A stretch of DNA of 64,000 nucleotides from Desmonostoc muscorum FACHB-395 (GCF_014698035.1 NZ_JACJSF010000003.1:166009-230008); one strand, 5' to 3'; counted from the stretch's first letter, positions 27,717-38,366 are shown. Numbers and translations: made by a program. The notes: generated from the letters alone by a model not told the origin.

Positions 27717-28865
27717 CTACGCTCTACGACTTAGCGGTAGTGGTCGCTGTGCTAAAACTTCTTTATAAAGTTCTTCCAGCAGAGTAATATTTTTACTAAG
27801 GGTATAGCGGTCTAATACACGCTGTCTGGCTTTTTGCCCCAGTAAGGTTGTTAACTCTGGATGGTCTTGCAATACTGGCAAGAGGGTTTTTAACTGCGAT
27901 CGCGCGGTTTTAGTACTAATAACTATACCTGCGCCCTTTTCTAATACTTCTCCATCTGCACCCACATCTGTTGCTAAACAAGCCAACCCACATGACATTC
28001 CCTCTAACAGAGATAGGGACAACCCCTCTACCAATGAAGGTAGAACAAATACATCTGCGCCCCGCAAAATTTCGATCCGTCGGTCTTCATCAGCAACAAA
28101 TCCCAACCAGATAATGCCGTATTCTGAACCATAAAACGGCTCTAAGGAAGACTTCAAAGGGCCATCGCCAACAATTAGCAACTTCGTACCAGGCCCCATT
28201 GCCGACTGCTTCCAAGCGCGGAGTAGAGCTTCGACATTTTTCTCTGGCGCTATTCGACCTTGGTAAACAAACAAGCGATCGGCTTTAAATTCTGCTTTGA
28301 TTTGAGAAAATCCTGGAGAATACTTAACGGTATCAACACCATTGGGAATTACAGCAATATTTTCTTCCCTTACGCCCATCCCTGCCAATAATTCTCGCTG
28401 AATTTGGGAAAATACAATCACGCGATCGTAGTTAACTAAAAAAGGTGCGTAAAGCTGATAAGCCAAAAGCTGTGTTCCCGATACCAGCTTTGCTCCTTTA
28501 CCAGCAAATGGTGTGTGAAAAGTTGCAACTAGGGGCAACCTCAGTTCCTCACAGATTTCCGGTAGAAAAAAGTCTAGAGGAGATAATGTTAAGGAAGCGT
28601 GGACTACATCTGGCTTGATTTCCCGCAGCGAATCAGTTAAAACTTTGGTTGCTTTAAAAGTAGGAATTGTATAAACCTGAGACTTGTAAATGAATGGGAG
28701 CGAAACCTCTCGAAGATTTGGCCAATTCTCAGGTTCAGACTCTTCCTGTGCGAAGTGAAGAAAGCTAACTTGATGTCCCCTATCTAGCAAAGCATTTGTA
28801 ATTTCTCGACTGTAGGTTACATTGCCGCAAAAGGGTGATTTTTTTCCAATCCAGGCTATACGCAT
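27717..28865 (-). CDS. Glycosyltransferase family 4 (GT-B)
   Basis: The 382-residue protein begins MRIAWIGKKSPFCGNVTYSREITNALLDRGHQVSF and has the GT4 donor-binding half with VYQGRIAPEKNVEALLRAW, GADVFVLPSLVEGLSLSLLEGMSCGLACLATDVG (E-x7-E motif). It probably adds a nucleotide-sugar residue to a lipid or glycan at the cytoplasmic membrane face. Acceptor and sugar cannot be told. It is transcribed alone on the minus strand. Confidence 0.92.
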   Translation of the reverse strand: MRIAWIGKKSPFCGNVTYSREITNALLDRGHQVSFLHFAQEESEPENWPNLREVSLPFIYKSQVYTIPTFKATKVLTDSLREIKPDVVHASLTLSPLDFFLPEICEELRLPLVATFHTPFAGKGAKLVSGTQLLAYQLYAPFLVNYDRVIVFSQIQRELLAGMGVREENIAVIPNGVDTVKYSPGFSQIKAEFKADRLFVYQGRIAPEKNVEALLRAWKQSAMGPGTKLLIVGDGPLKSSLEPFYGSEYGIIWLGFVADEDRRIEILRGADVFVLPSLVEGLSLSLLEGMSCGLACLATDVGADGEVLEKGAGIVISTKTARSQLKTLLPVLQDHPELTTLLGQKARQRVLDRYTLSKNITLLEELYKEVLAQRPLPLSRRA

Positions 28866-29218
28866 TCTTTATTTGGCTGTAAGAAAAGCGGGTTTGAGCT
28901 ATTAATTGTGTGCCCTTTGTGATTTTTATTTTATCTAGCTATACTTGCTGGCTTTTATTTATTAAAAATTGCCACCACGTCGCAGTTTAAAAAGCATATT
29001 TGAAAGCTGATTAAATTCGTGGATTGATGGCTTTATTTATTTTACGTATAAGTTGTTAATTTCTGATACTTAAACAACTTACTCCGACTAATGTCAGATT
29101 GATATCCCACAAGTATATGATAAATTTTCACTGACCACAGTTTAGCATGAACACAAAAGCTTTAAGGAAATTAGTAATTACTTCAAGGTAATGAATAATA
29201 ACTCCTCTTAGCTGATAA
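28866..29218 (-). other. Intergenic stretch without gene
   Basis: AT-rich gap between the glycosyltransferase and the MFS gene. I see no ORF, tandem repeat or strong hairpin in it. It probably contains the glycosyltransferase promoter. Confidence 0.5.
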
Positions 29219-30886
29219 CTACTTACGTGAGTTATACCAGGTTAATATACCTCCTGAAAAGACGATCGCAGCTAATCCCAAAAAAACTACCTGTAATCCC
29301 AAAAAGGTTTCTGCGACACCAGCTAAAGCTAAAGGTAAAGAAAGGGCAATATTAATTACATTGTTTTGCAAGCCAAATACTTTACCACGCATTTCTGGTG
29401 GTGTTTCTGTTTGGATTGCGGTTTGCATGGGAATTCCCACTAGGGCCCCAAAGATACCTAATAACGCCACCAGTAACAGGACTAGCCACAGTTGGGTTGT
29501 AAAGATTGATAGACCAATCAGGGACGCTGCCATACCCATACAACCACAAAGACTTAGTTGAGTATAGGAAAAGCGTTGACCAAATTGACCGAGAATTGTT
29601 GCTCCCGCAGCAATGCCAACACCACCAGCTGCTAGTAAAAAGCCAAACTGGGAAGCTTTCATATTAGGAATTATTTCTGCCATCCGAACAGCTAGAACAG
29701 TTAATGCTGCAAAGACAGAAAACAAGATAATTAGCTGAAGCAAAGCATTGCGGACGCGATGATTTGCTTTGAGGTAGGCAAAACCATCTCGCAAATCAGA
29801 GAATACGTGAGGGAATTCTGTATCAGGGTGGTGGTGTTTTTCCTTAGTGGCTAGGAGGAATAAAATTAGTCCAGCGATCGCATAACTACCACCAACTAAA
29901 AGTTCTTTGCCCAAACTACCGCTACCACCAATTTGCGACCAAAGTCTATCTGCGATCGCTAATAATGGTTCTCCGACAGCAAACCCAACAATCACCGATG
30001 CCATCATCGTTGTCGTATAAAGCGAATTAGCTGAGAGTAAATGCTGTTCTTCCACCACTAAAGGAATTGCTGCCTGTTCCGCCGGCGCAAAAAACTGTGT
30101 CAGTGTAGAAACTAGAAAAGTCACACCCAGTATGATCAAAAAACCTACTGGCATAACTCCTATGGGTTTCCAGCCATGAGTCAACCACAGCAGGAAGGGA
30201 ATTGACAAAACCAGGATGCCGCGCCAAATATTCGTTGCCACCAGCACAGCCTTTTTTGACCAGCGATCAACAAACACGCCAGCAACGGAACCAAATAATA
30301 CGGCTGGAATCGTAAAAGCCATCATCAATACTGACACCCAACCACTAATACTCTGATTACTAGCCTGAAACTGAGTATTAATCAAAGCAATCATCAGCAC
30401 CAAATAAACTTTATCTGCTAGTTGGGAGAAAACTTGACCGCCCCAAAGAGCGAGGAAATTAGGGTTTTTTAATACAGGCAAAAACCCCTGCTGTGTTACA
30501 TTCCCGGAAACAGCTTCTCCACCTGAACCAGATCCATCTAATTTGGGTGATTCTGTTTCTGGGGTAGTAGCTACTGGCAAACTCTGCCCGTTGCTATTAC
30601 CGTTGCTATTTGCCTCAGCAGTAGTTAATTTGTCCTCAGATTGTATTTCTGATTGGCTTGGAACATCAGTTTTTGGGATCTGGGCTGTCCAACTTTGATC
30701 GTTTTTAGAAACGTCTTTTGGGGACATTTCTTGGCTATTGATTTGACTAGGTGTACACTTTGAAACGGCACTCAAGTGATTCTTGACGTTAGGATCTGAT
30801 ATCCTATTCTGTTTTTTAACGAGGCTTGGTGACAAAGGCAGGATTTTTTTATCCAAATCAGATGGTTGCATCATGGTTGGCAGCAA
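29219..30886 (-). CDS. MFS transporter with long N-terminal extension
   Basis: The 555-residue protein has about 12 hydrophobic segments from residue 140 on, starting [29 protein letters not shown] and including [23 protein letters not shown], the MFS loop 2-3 motif. It resembles the MFS_3/EntS-type exporters. The first 135 residues are Ser/Asn/Pro/Glu-rich and look disordered. The start may be 30886 or ATG 30871 (MQPSDLDK); either overlaps the 3' end of recO, so the two are likely co-transcribed. Substrate unknown. Confidence 0.9.
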   Translation of the reverse strand: MLPTMMQPSDLDKKILPLSPSLVKKQNRISDPNVKNHLSAVSKCTPSQINSQEMSPKDVSKNDQSWTAQIPKTDVPSQSEIQSEDKLTTAEANSNGNSNGQSLPVATTPETESPKLDGSGSGGEAVSGNVTQQGFLPVLKNPNFLALWGGQVFSQLADKVYLVLMIALINTQFQASNQSISGWVSVLMMAFTIPAVLFGSVAGVFVDRWSKKAVLVATNIWRGILVLSIPFLLWLTHGWKPIGVMPVGFLIILGVTFLVSTLTQFFAPAEQAAIPLVVEEQHLLSANSLYTTTMMASVIVGFAVGEPLLAIADRLWSQIGGSGSLGKELLVGGSYAIAGLILFLLATKEKHHHPDTEFPHVFSDLRDGFAYLKANHRVRNALLQLIILFSVFAALTVLAVRMAEIIPNMKASQFGFLLAAGGVGIAAGATILGQFGQRFSYTQLSLCGCMGMAASLIGLSIFTTQLWLVLLLVALLGIFGALVGIPMQTAIQTETPPEMRGKVFGLQNNVINIALSLPLALAGVAETFLGLQVVFLGLAAIVFSGGILTWYNSRK

Positions 30887-31760
30887 AATAAGAATCGATC
30901 AAGGTAGCAGAGCGAATAGGGCGACCTAATTGATACTGAGCATACTGCCGCAAAATCTGCTCAACAGATAACCAGTGATGGTCTTTAGCACCATCAATTT
31001 GCATTATCTCTGGTTGTGACAGATGTTGAAGCAAAGCCAGTTCCATAGCACCCAGACGACTAGAAATCAAAGGTATTTCTTGCCGATGCACAACAACTGT
31101 TTGGGCATGGGGTATGGGTAATGGGGTATGGGGTATGGGGTATTGGTTATTAATCTCCCCCTCTCCCTGTGTTCGTAAACGTTTCCAAGTTTCTAAGCAA
31201 ATCGTTCCACCCGTAGGAACGCTAAATCCTATCTGCCAGTTGGGGTCTGTAAAGTCTGGCTTGAGGGAGCGCCCAGATAAGCAGCATACTTGCACTTGCG
31301 GTGTTACTCCTGCTAAGGCTAAAAGGTGAAACACCCCATGAGCCAGATGAGCCAAAACACCAGATGCATTTGTACTAGACAATGCTTCTAACCGATGGAG
31401 ATGTTCATTGAACAACTCATAAAGTTCTTCTTGGGGTTGTTCGCTCAAAGCTTGAGAGAGGACTATTTCTGCTAAATATTGGCTAGCAGCCAATTTTCCC
31501 AAATCTTTAGCTAAACCAGGATAAGTTTTTAACGTCTGTGCTTGAGTAATTTTATCAAGCGATCGCCCTTTGGCGATCAATAGTTCATTCACAACAAACA
31601 TACCACTCCTGCCGCCCAAGCTGGAGTTGTGCTTACGTGCCCCTGGAGCCACTGCTCGAATCAGACCGAATTCTGGTGTCAAAATGGTCACTATTTTATC
31701 TGATTCTCCCAGCACCTGAGTTTTAAGATTAATTCCGGTTGCTTTGTAGGTTCTACTCAT
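30858..31760 (-). CDS. recO: DNA repair protein RecO
   Basis: The 300-residue protein has the RecO OB fold ([43 protein letters not shown]) and the C-terminal domain with a [12 protein letters not shown] region. RecO loads RecA with RecR at gaps. Around residues 204-219 there is an insertion reading [16 protein letters not shown], encoded by GGGTATG-type heptamers otherwise typical of intergenic repeats. The 3' end overlaps the MFS gene. Confidence 0.93.
   Translation of the reverse strand: MSRTYKATGINLKTQVLGESDKIVTILTPEFGLIRAVAPGARKHNSSLGGRSGMFVVNELLIAKGRSLDKITQAQTLKTYPGLAKDLGKLAASQYLAEIVLSQALSEQPQEELYELFNEHLHRLEALSSTNASGVLAHLAHGVFHLLALAGVTPQVQVCCLSGRSLKPDFTDPNWQIGFSVPTGGTICLETWKRLRTQGEGEINNQYPIPHTPLPIPHAQTVVVHRQEIPLISSRLGAMELALLQHLSQPEIMQIDGAKDHHWLSVEQILRQYAQYQLGRPIRSATLIDSYFAANHDATI
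31105..31147 (-). repeat. Heptamer repeat (ATGGGGT) inside recO
   Basis: The plus strand shows repeated GGGTATG/GGGGTAT units in a 43-base block within recO. The same heptamer occurs between genes at 43587-43620. The frame of recO is kept through it. Confidence 0.8.
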
Positions 31761-31965
31761 TAGTCATTAGTCATTAGCCAATCAATTTTGGATTTTGGAT
31801 TTTAGATTAACGCCATACCTAAAAGTAGGGATTTACAAAAGGAATACAAGGATTTTAGATTTTTCCATAGTTGAAACTAGCTGCTCTGAAACCAGGTTTA
31901 AATTTTGAATCCTTCAATCCTTCAATCCAAAATCTAAAATTGGTCATTGGGTTAGGACAAAGGGC
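31757..31965 (-). repeat. STRR heptamers upstream of recO
   Basis: TCATTAG heptamers start at the recO ATG and are followed by TTTTGGATTTTGGATTTTAGATT. After unique sequence a second block reads CAATCCTTCAATCCAAAATCTAAAAT. The two blocks are partly complementary. Confidence 0.75.
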
Positions 31966-32012
31966 ATAGATGTGCCCGCAGTTTTTCGCAGGTTAGGAAG
32001 ATAAACAAATGA

Positions 32013-32693
32013 CTATTCACCCTTCCCCAGATTATCGCGCTGGCGGATCAAATCGATACCGCGAGATGTGCCTAATCTAGTAGCACCCGCTACGATTAAG
32101 TCTAGAGCTTGATTAATAGTGCGGATACCACCCGCAGCTTTAATTCCCACCCTTTCTTTTGCCAATTCCTGCAAAAATCGCACATCTGCCACTGTTGCAC
32201 CGCCATTCCAACCTGTACTAGTTTTTAAGAAAGCCGCCCCCGCCTCCATAGCGATTTCAGCAGCTATTTTTTTCTCCGCATCTGTCAACAGATTGGTTTC
32301 CAAAATTACCTTGACAGTTTGCCCAGTCTCTTCACAAATTTCGGCAATTTCCCGGTGGACTTCTTCAGTTTTACCAGCTTTCAACCAGCCCAAGTTCATG
32401 ACCACATCCAATTCAGTGGCTCCATTATCCGCCGCTTCTTGAGCCTCATAGAGTTTCACTGCTGAAGTTGTCGCACCAGAGGGAAAGCCAATCACAGTAC
32501 ACACTTTCGGGTTTTTGCCGTGGAGGAGTTCGACAGCTTGTTTGACATAGGTGGGGTACAAGCAAACTGCCGCAAAATTGAATCTATATGCTTCTTCACA
32601 CCACTGCTGAACCTGCTCTGGAGTAGCCGTTGGCGTTAACAGGGCGTGATCGATAAATGGCGCAATATCAATATCTGGATAGTCTGCTGCCAT
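32013..32693 (-). CDS. deoC: Deoxyribose-phosphate aldolase
   Basis: The 226-residue TIM-barrel enzyme cleaves 2-deoxyribose-5-phosphate to glyceraldehyde-3-phosphate and acetaldehyde. It has [14 protein letters not shown], the [14 protein letters not shown] region with Asp96, the Schiff-base Lys157 in [10 protein letters not shown], and [11 protein letters not shown]. It starts upstream with [15 protein letters not shown]. It is separated from recO by repeats, so co-transcription is uncertain. Confidence 0.95.
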   Translation of the reverse strand: MAADYPDIDIAPFIDHALLTPTATPEQVQQWCEEAYRFNFAAVCLYPTYVKQAVELLHGKNPKVCTVIGFPSGATTSAVKLYEAQEAADNGATELDVVMNLGWLKAGKTEEVHREIAEICEETGQTVKVILETNLLTDAEKKIAAEIAMEAGAAFLKTSTGWNGGATVADVRFLQELAKERVGIKAAGGIRTINQALDLIVAGATRLGTSRGIDLIRQRDNLGKGE

Positions 32694-32799
32694 CGTGTCT
32701 TCTGCCAGTAATTGATTATTAAACTTTATAAAAAATTAAAACATTTCTTATATATATATTAAACCATATTTATTACGAGTTTATCCTGAAAACAAGCTA

Positions 32800-34041
32800 C
32801 TAACTTATTTTTGATGTTACTTCTGTAGATGTTGCGGAATTAGTATAAGTGTTTAAGTTGACATTAGGCTTAGTAAGGTTAGAAATATTAACAGCATTTT
32901 TTACACCAATTCCTAAGAAGTTAGTAATAGTTTTAGCTAACGCATTGGATGCCAAATAGGGTACGCCATTACCAATAGTCTTAAACATATTAGTGAGTGA
33001 CATATTATCTGGAAGTACAAAATTTGCAGGTAAAGATTGGATAGCTAAAGCTTCCGCCACAGATATTCGCCGGATTTTATAGGGATGCAAATGCACTTCA
33101 TTATTTCCATAGCAAGCTGTCGGAGAGTAACGCCATCTGTGAAGACGCTTGAAAGACTTTTTAGAATCATCTCCTTCATCAATAGCAGCAAATCTTGTGA
33201 TACCTGCCCTTGGTTTAAAACAGTTTTCAGTATTAGGATGCTTCAAGACATTATTTTTTCTAAACCAGTATTCAACTGTTAATTCTTGAGGGATGCCGTC
33301 AGGACAAAGCATGATGGAATTTTCTTGGAATGGATCGCACTTCTGCCAAGGGTAAGCAAAAACCTCTTTCTTAGGATATAAAATATGATTTTCCCAAGGA
33401 AAATCCTTCTCGTTAAGTAGCTTTTCACTACCGAATTTTATTCCTATATCTTTGATAAAATTATTTCGGAAACCAACGAGAATAATTCTTTCTCTGTACT
33501 GGGGTACACCATATTCAATAGCATTAATTAACCGCTCTGTTAAGATGTAGCCTGCTTCTAGTAATTGTTGCTTGAGCGATTCAAAAAATAAACGGTGCTT
33601 TGTTGTTCTCCACAACCCCTTAACGTTCTCAAATAAAAAGAAATCTGGAAGATTGCGGCAAATTAATTCAACATAAGAAGCGGAAAGCTTGCCATTATCT
33701 CCTAACCGTCCTCTATTTTTCCCGCCAATAGAAAAATCAGGACAGGGAGGCCCACCAATGAAGCCCACAATATTATTAGATTTGCGGCAGTCTTGTACTA
33801 ACTCGCGGAGGTGTTGTGCTTGTAAACCTTCGTGAAGTTGGCTTATATCTCCTCTTTCTCCGTGATGATACCCGTATTCTGGCAATGGCAGATTGAGAAT
33901 CTGCCGTGAATAGCGGTATGCTGCCATGAATGGTGAAAACATTTCATTGACGTAAACAATATTAAAACCGCTAGTTTCAAAACCTAAATCTAGGAATCCC
34001 GAACCAGCAAAGAAGGAGAAAATACAAGGGCGATCGCTCAT
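32800..34041 (-). CDS. Solitary DNA cytosine-5 methyltransferase
   Basis: The 413-residue protein has C5-MTase motifs in order: motif I FSFFAGSGFLDLGFE (residues 8-22), motif IV GGPPCPDFS with catalytic Cys100, motif VI FLFENVKG (138-140 ENV), motif VIII QYRERIILVGFR, motif IX VAEALAIQSLP and motif X GNGVPYLASNALA. The usual PPCQ is PPCP here. No restriction endonuclease gene is adjacent, so it seems an orphan MTase. Recognition sequence cannot be read from the protein by eye. Confidence 0.93.
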   Translation of the reverse strand: MSDRPCIFSFFAGSGFLDLGFETSGFNIVYVNEMFSPFMAAYRYSRQILNLPLPEYGYHHGERGDISQLHEGLQAQHLRELVQDCRKSNNIVGFIGGPPCPDFSIGGKNRGRLGDNGKLSASYVELICRNLPDFFLFENVKGLWRTTKHRLFFESLKQQLLEAGYILTERLINAIEYGVPQYRERIILVGFRNNFIKDIGIKFGSEKLLNEKDFPWENHILYPKKEVFAYPWQKCDPFQENSIMLCPDGIPQELTVEYWFRKNNVLKHPNTENCFKPRAGITRFAAIDEGDDSKKSFKRLHRWRYSPTACYGNNEVHLHPYKIRRISVAEALAIQSLPANFVLPDNMSLTNMFKTIGNGVPYLASNALAKTITNFLGIGVKNAVNISNLTKPNVNLNTYTNSATSTEVTSKIS

Positions 34042-34327
34042 TCAATAACTAAATATTGTGAAACAGTCTTAATTAATATCAGAATACTTAGGGTTTATAC
34101 TTACGTACCAATCAAAAGTTAAAAATTTGAAGGCTGCTTAAATAGTAAAAAAATTCATACTTCCTCTAAGTATTTAATATCTAAGTTTACTCAATCTTTA
34201 AGGAAAATCCCTGACAGAAAAAGAGTCTGAAGTCACAATTAAATATAAGAGTTTTCAAGCTCTAAAGAATGTTGAAGACAAATATTTGTCATTCAACAAA
34301 AAACCGGGGTACTTCAGACTAACTTTT

Positions 34328-35608
34328 ATGCGAATTTTAATTTACTCTTACAACTACTATCCAGAGCCAATTGGTATTGCCCCACTGATGACTGAATTAG
34401 CAGAGGGACTAGTGAAGCGTGGGCATCAAGTACGCGTAGTCACCGCTATGCCCAACTACCCTGAGCGTCAAATTTACCAGGAATATCGGGGCAAGTGGTA
34501 TCTCAATGAATACAAAAATGGCGTTCAGATCCAACGCAGTTACGTTTGGATTCGTCCCCAACCCAACCTATTAGATCGGGTGTTACTAGATGCTAGTTTC
34601 GTTGTCACTAGTTTTGTACCTGCCCTCTTTGGTTGGCGGCCAGATGTGATTCTCTCAACATCGCCATCTTTGCCAAGCTGTGTGCCAGTTGCTCTTTTAG
34701 GATGGTTACGTGCTTGTCCTGTGATCTTAAATTTACAAGATATATTACCAGAAGCAGCTGTTCACGTTGGTCTACTGAAAAATAAATGGCTTATAAAGTT
34801 ATTCACAGTGTTGGAAAAATTTGCTTACCACACTGCTAGTAAGATTAGCGTCATTGCCGATGGTTTTGTGGACAATTTGCGATCTAAGGGCGTAAAAGCT
34901 GACAAAATTGTGCAAATTCCTAACTGGGTTGATGTAAATTTTATCCGCCCTTTGCCTAAAGAAAATAACCCTTTCCGCGAAGCACATAATTTAAATGACA
35001 AATTTGTAGTACTTTATTCTGGCAACATTGCTCTAACCCAAGGCTTAGAAAGCGTTGTCAAAGCCGCTTCTGTGTTGCGCCATATCCCAGATATTGTTTT
35101 TGTGATCGTTGGAGAGGCAAAAGGTTTACAGCGATTGCAACAGGAATGTCTAGACTGCGGCGCAGATAACGTTTTGCTACTGCCATTTCAACCCCGCAAA
35201 GATTTGCCACAAATGTTGGCAGCTGCTGATGTTGGCTTAGTGGTGCAAAAGAAAAATATTGTATCTTTCAATATGCCGTCAAAAATTCAAGTGCTACTTG
35301 CCAGTGGGGGGGCTTTAGTTGCCTCTGTGCCTGATAATGGTACAGCAGCTAGAGCAATCAAACAAAGTGGCGGCGGAGTTATTGTTCCTCCAGAAGATCC
35401 TCAAGCTTTAGCAATGGCAATTTTAGATTTGTATCAAAATCCCGAAAAGGTAAAAACTCTCGGTTATAAAAGTCGCCAATATGCCATTGAAAACTATGCT
35501 TTTGAGCAAGCTTTAAATCAGTATGAGTCGTTGTGTTACTCATTAACGGCAGATCGTGCAGCTATTCAGTCTACAAGAGTTACAGTATCTAGAGCAGAAA
35601 GCCCATAA
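34328..35608 (+). CDS. WcaI-like glycosyltransferase family 4
   Basis: The protein begins MRILIYSYNYYPEPIGIAPLMTELAEGLVKRGHQVRVVTAMPNYPE and has GT-B features including SGNIALTQGLESVVKAA and the donor-site region ADVGLVVQKKNIVSFNMPSKIQVLLASGGALVAS. This matches the colanic-acid WcaI/WbuB type acting in exopolysaccharide assembly. I start it at 34328 (426 residues), because the 14-residue extension from 34286 is unlike the family. Confidence 0.92.
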   Translation: MRILIYSYNYYPEPIGIAPLMTELAEGLVKRGHQVRVVTAMPNYPERQIYQEYRGKWYLNEYKNGVQIQRSYVWIRPQPNLLDRVLLDASFVVTSFVPALFGWRPDVILSTSPSLPSCVPVALLGWLRACPVILNLQDILPEAAVHVGLLKNKWLIKLFTVLEKFAYHTASKISVIADGFVDNLRSKGVKADKIVQIPNWVDVNFIRPLPKENNPFREAHNLNDKFVVLYSGNIALTQGLESVVKAASVLRHIPDIVFVIVGEAKGLQRLQQECLDCGADNVLLLPFQPRKDLPQMLAAADVGLVVQKKNIVSFNMPSKIQVLLASGGALVASVPDNGTAARAIKQSGGGVIVPPEDPQALAMAILDLYQNPEKVKTLGYKSRQYAIENYAFEQALNQYESLCYSLTADRAAIQSTRVTVSRAESP

Positions 35609-36130
35609 GGATGTGACTAACTCAGAAAGTCGCAATTATACCCTCACTATTTAAATATTAACTAATTTTGAGGGTAACTAATTATACTTTAAAATATACA
35701 ACATATATACCAATACGCTTAAGTTAAAGAAATGTCTCTTTTGAGGCAAGCAAATGAAGCCGAAGGACAATACCTTTTAATTCAAGCATCTTAAGCAGGT
35801 TTCCAATGCGTTTTGAACCCCAAATCCCACAACTTCACTTCATTAAATATGTGGGAACACCAATTTTTTAACTATACAGTCTGAGTACTTTAGTATCCTC
35901 TAATACTAAATACTACACTGGTGCCAATCAAGCTTTTGGTAGACCAGGCATGAATTTGATGTGTTGTATTGTAGTTTTTAGTAAACAGCAATTCTCAAAC
36001 TAGCTCCCATGAACACCTGTTTTTTTGTTAGTATTCAAAAAAACCTATTGACACATTTGTCAGATCAATTGTTTGTATTTGTAAGTAAATGTAAACAATT
36101 GTTTCAAAGGAAAAAAGCACCTGAGGTTTA
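35609..36130 (+). promoter_or_regulatory. Intergenic region upstream of rsfS, with inverted repeat
   Basis: No gene is seen in this 520-base gap. CAATTGTTT (36066-36074) and AAACAATTG (36093-36101) form a perfect 9-bp inverted repeat about 30 bases before the rsfS ATG. It could be a dyad operator or a leader hairpin. The rest is AT-rich without clear repeats. Confidence 0.45.
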
Positions 36131-36589
36131 ATGACTGATTATTTCCAAGGAAATTTCCCATTACAATCCGTTCCACTGACGAAGAGTGTGGTCAAGAGCC
36201 ACGCCCATACTGAAGAGGAGAGCGGAAAATTAGCTGCAACGATCGCAGAAGCTGGATCAGACCGCAAAGCAGGTGAGATTATATTGCTAAAAGTAGCAGA
36301 GGTATCTTACCTAGCGGATTACTTTGTGATGATGACTGGCTATTCTAGGGTACAAGTCAGAGCGATCGCTCAAGCAATTGAAGGAAAAGTCGAAACTGAG
36401 TTGCAACGTCGTCCCATAAGGACAGAAGGAAAAGTTGAGGGGAGTTGGGTATTACAAGACTACGGTGATGTGATCGTTCACATTATGATGCCCAAAGAAC
36501 GGGAGTTTTATAATTTAGAAGCGTTCTGGATTCATGCAGAACGTATTTCCCTTCCAGAATCTGATGAGGGTGAAGGTAAGCCAACATGA
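36131..36589 (+). CDS. rsfS: Ribosomal silencing factor RsfS (Iojap family)
   Basis: The 152-residue protein has the DUF143/Iojap core: [41 protein letters not shown] and [30 protein letters not shown]. RsfS binds L14 (gene at 4478) and blocks subunit joining in starvation. The first 35 residues are a cyanobacterial extension. The stop overlaps the next ATG by four bases (ATGA). Confidence 0.95.
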   Translation: MTDYFQGNFPLQSVPLTKSVVKSHAHTEEESGKLAATIAEAGSDRKAGEIILLKVAEVSYLADYFVMMTGYSRVQVRAIAQAIEGKVETELQRRPIRTEGKVEGSWVLQDYGDVIVHIMMPKEREFYNLEAFWIHAERISLPESDEGEGKPT

Positions 36590-37086
36590 TTAGGTCTTCG
36601 GTTTCAAATTGCCCAGTTCCCATAGACCAACAACCGCTCAATGAGTACGAAGAGTTAAAAACTTCCTGGTTGTTTCGTGATAGCACTTTAGATTTGCGCG
36701 AATATATCACGAAAATAGCTTGGATTTGGAGTTTATCTTGGCTGATCGCAGCACCTGTGGCAGCAGCAAGTTTTCCTCCCCACAAGTATATTGCACATTT
36801 TATCCTTTGTGGTGCAGCAGCAGCCAGTGTCGGGGTCGTACTGGCACTGGTAAGATTATACTTAGGCTGGTTCTACGTGTGCGATCGCCTTGGCAGTCCC
36901 ACAGTATTTTATGAAGAGTCAGGCTGGTACGACGGCCAAACTTGGACAAAACCACAGGAAATCCTTAACCGCGATCGCTTAATTGTTGCATACGAAATCA
37001 AACCCATCTTGCGGCGATTGCAATTTACCTTCGCTGGCTTGGCGGGAATGTACGTTACTGGTACGATAGTTTGGCATTTGTTTTAA
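36586..37086 (+). CDS. CGLD27/Ycf36-like membrane protein (DUF1230)
   Basis: The 166-residue protein contains [24 protein letters not shown], two to three hydrophobic helices ([39 protein letters not shown]) and [32 protein letters not shown], the signature of the plastid/cyanobacterial DUF1230 family. Related plant and algal proteins are conserved in the green lineage and linked to photosynthetic fitness. It is translationally coupled to rsfS. Biochemical role is unknown. Confidence 0.9.
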   Translation: MIRSSVSNCPVPIDQQPLNEYEELKTSWLFRDSTLDLREYITKIAWIWSLSWLIAAPVAAASFPPHKYIAHFILCGAAAASVGVVLALVRLYLGWFYVCDRLGSPTVFYEESGWYDGQTWTKPQEILNRDRLIVAYEIKPILRRLQFTFAGLAGMYVTGTIVWHLF

Positions 37087-37087
37087 A

Positions 37088-37158
37088 GAGTCATTGGTCA
37101 TTGGTGATTAGTCACTAGTCATTAGCTAAGGACTAATTACCAATGACCAATGACTAAA
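37088..37158 (+). repeat. STRR heptamer arms downstream of the CGLD27-like gene
   Basis: GTCATTGGTCATTGG and TAGTCATTAG units are followed by GGACTAATTACCAATGACCAATGAC. The right arm is nearly the exact reverse complement of the left, so a long hairpin can form. Confidence 0.8.
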
Positions 37159-37189
37159 TTAATTAAAAAAAGGTGATAAATATAAACCC

Positions 37190-38143
37190 ATGACAATGGG
37201 AAAACGAACTCAAGCCACAGCACTGGAAGTCCGGTTGCTGCGGGAAGGTATTATTGAATCCAGGCATATAGTCCAGGCTGTAGTATGCGACGATCGGGGA
37301 CGCGTTCTAACCGTTGCCGGCAATTCTGAAACTGCTGCATTTATCCGTTCAGCCCTCAAACCATTTCAGGCACTCGCAGTCACCACCACAGGTACACTGG
37401 AACGCTATGACCTCAGCGATCGCGACTTAGCAATTATGACAAGTTCCCATAAAGGAACAATAGATCAAGTCCGACAGGTATTTAACATCCTTTGGCGAGC
37501 TGATCTTGACCCGACTATACTCCAGTGTCCAACTCCTGAAGGTAAGCACAGTCCTCTGGAATACAATTGCTCTGGAAAACATGCGGGAATGTTAGCTGTT
37601 TGTCAGCAACGCCGTTGGCCCTTGAATAACTACTTGGATCGCAAGCACCCAGTACAGCAATTGATTTTGGGCAAAGTAGCAGAGTTGCTGCGAATGCCAG
37701 CCGCAGAATTTATCTGCGCTCATGATGACTGTGGCGCACCAACTTATTTGATGCAACTAGGACACATGGCATCTTTATATGCGCTGCTAGCCTCTAGTAC
37801 CAATCTGGATATGGAGCGCATCGTCCGGGCTATGACTCATCACCCCGCGATGGTAGCAGGAGATGGAGAATTTGATACGGAACTGATGCGCTTAACTCCA
37901 GGGGAACTGGTTAGTAAAAGTGGTGCCGAAGGAGTTCAGTGCATTGGTAGACTTGGTGAAGGCTTGGGATTAGCGATCAAAGTTATGGATGGGACAAAAC
38001 GGGCAAAACACGCTGTTGCTATTCACCTACTCAAGCAAATGGGTTGGATTAGTCCTAGCGCCGCCGAAAGCCTCTGTGAAAAGTTTGCCACCTTGGGAAA
38101 ATACACGCGTTTAGAAGTAATTGGAGAATTATCATTTTTGTAG
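37190..38143 (+). CDS. Asparaginase (AnsA-type, L-asparaginase II family)
   Basis: The 317-residue protein matches the PF06089-type asparaginase family: LEVRLLREGIIESRHIVQAVVCDDRG, IRSALKPFQALAVTTTG, SSHKGTIDQVRQV, YNCSGKHAGMLAVCQQRRWP and SKSGAEGVQCIGRL. These enzymes hydrolyse asparagine to aspartate and ammonia. ATG 37190 is used; 37196 is a possible start two codons on. Alone on the plus strand before the tRNA. Confidence 0.88.
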   Translation: MTMGKRTQATALEVRLLREGIIESRHIVQAVVCDDRGRVLTVAGNSETAAFIRSALKPFQALAVTTTGTLERYDLSDRDLAIMTSSHKGTIDQVRQVFNILWRADLDPTILQCPTPEGKHSPLEYNCSGKHAGMLAVCQQRRWPLNNYLDRKHPVQQLILGKVAELLRMPAAEFICAHDDCGAPTYLMQLGHMASLYALLASSTNLDMERIVRAMTHHPAMVAGDGEFDTELMRLTPGELVSKSGAEGVQCIGRLGEGLGLAIKVMDGTKRAKHAVAIHLLKQMGWISPSAAESLCEKFATLGKYTRLEVIGELSFL

Positions 38144-38189
38144 TTGCCAAACTCTTGACTATAGGTTATTATAAATAAGTCGAGAGCAA

Positions 38190-38266
<77 letters not shown>

Positions 38267-38275
38267 ACTAAAAAA

Positions 38276-38320
38276 CAAAAACCCTACAATCAGTGAAGAT
38301 TGCAGGGTTTTTGTTTTGTT
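38276..38320 (+). terminator. Rho-independent terminator after tRNA-fMet
   Basis: AAAAACCCTACAATC pairs with GATTGCAGGGTTTTT (one mismatch) around a short loop, followed by a T-rich tail TTGTTTTGTTTTG. It lies ten bases downstream of the tRNA CCA. Confidence 0.85.
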
Positions 38321-38366
38321 TTGATCTATTCTGGAAGAAATAGCCATCTAAAAGGCGCGGAGAATC

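Noticed and set aside
32119..32442. 107-residue frame antisense to deoC
   Set aside because: A mirror of the deoC coding strand with no family resemblance.
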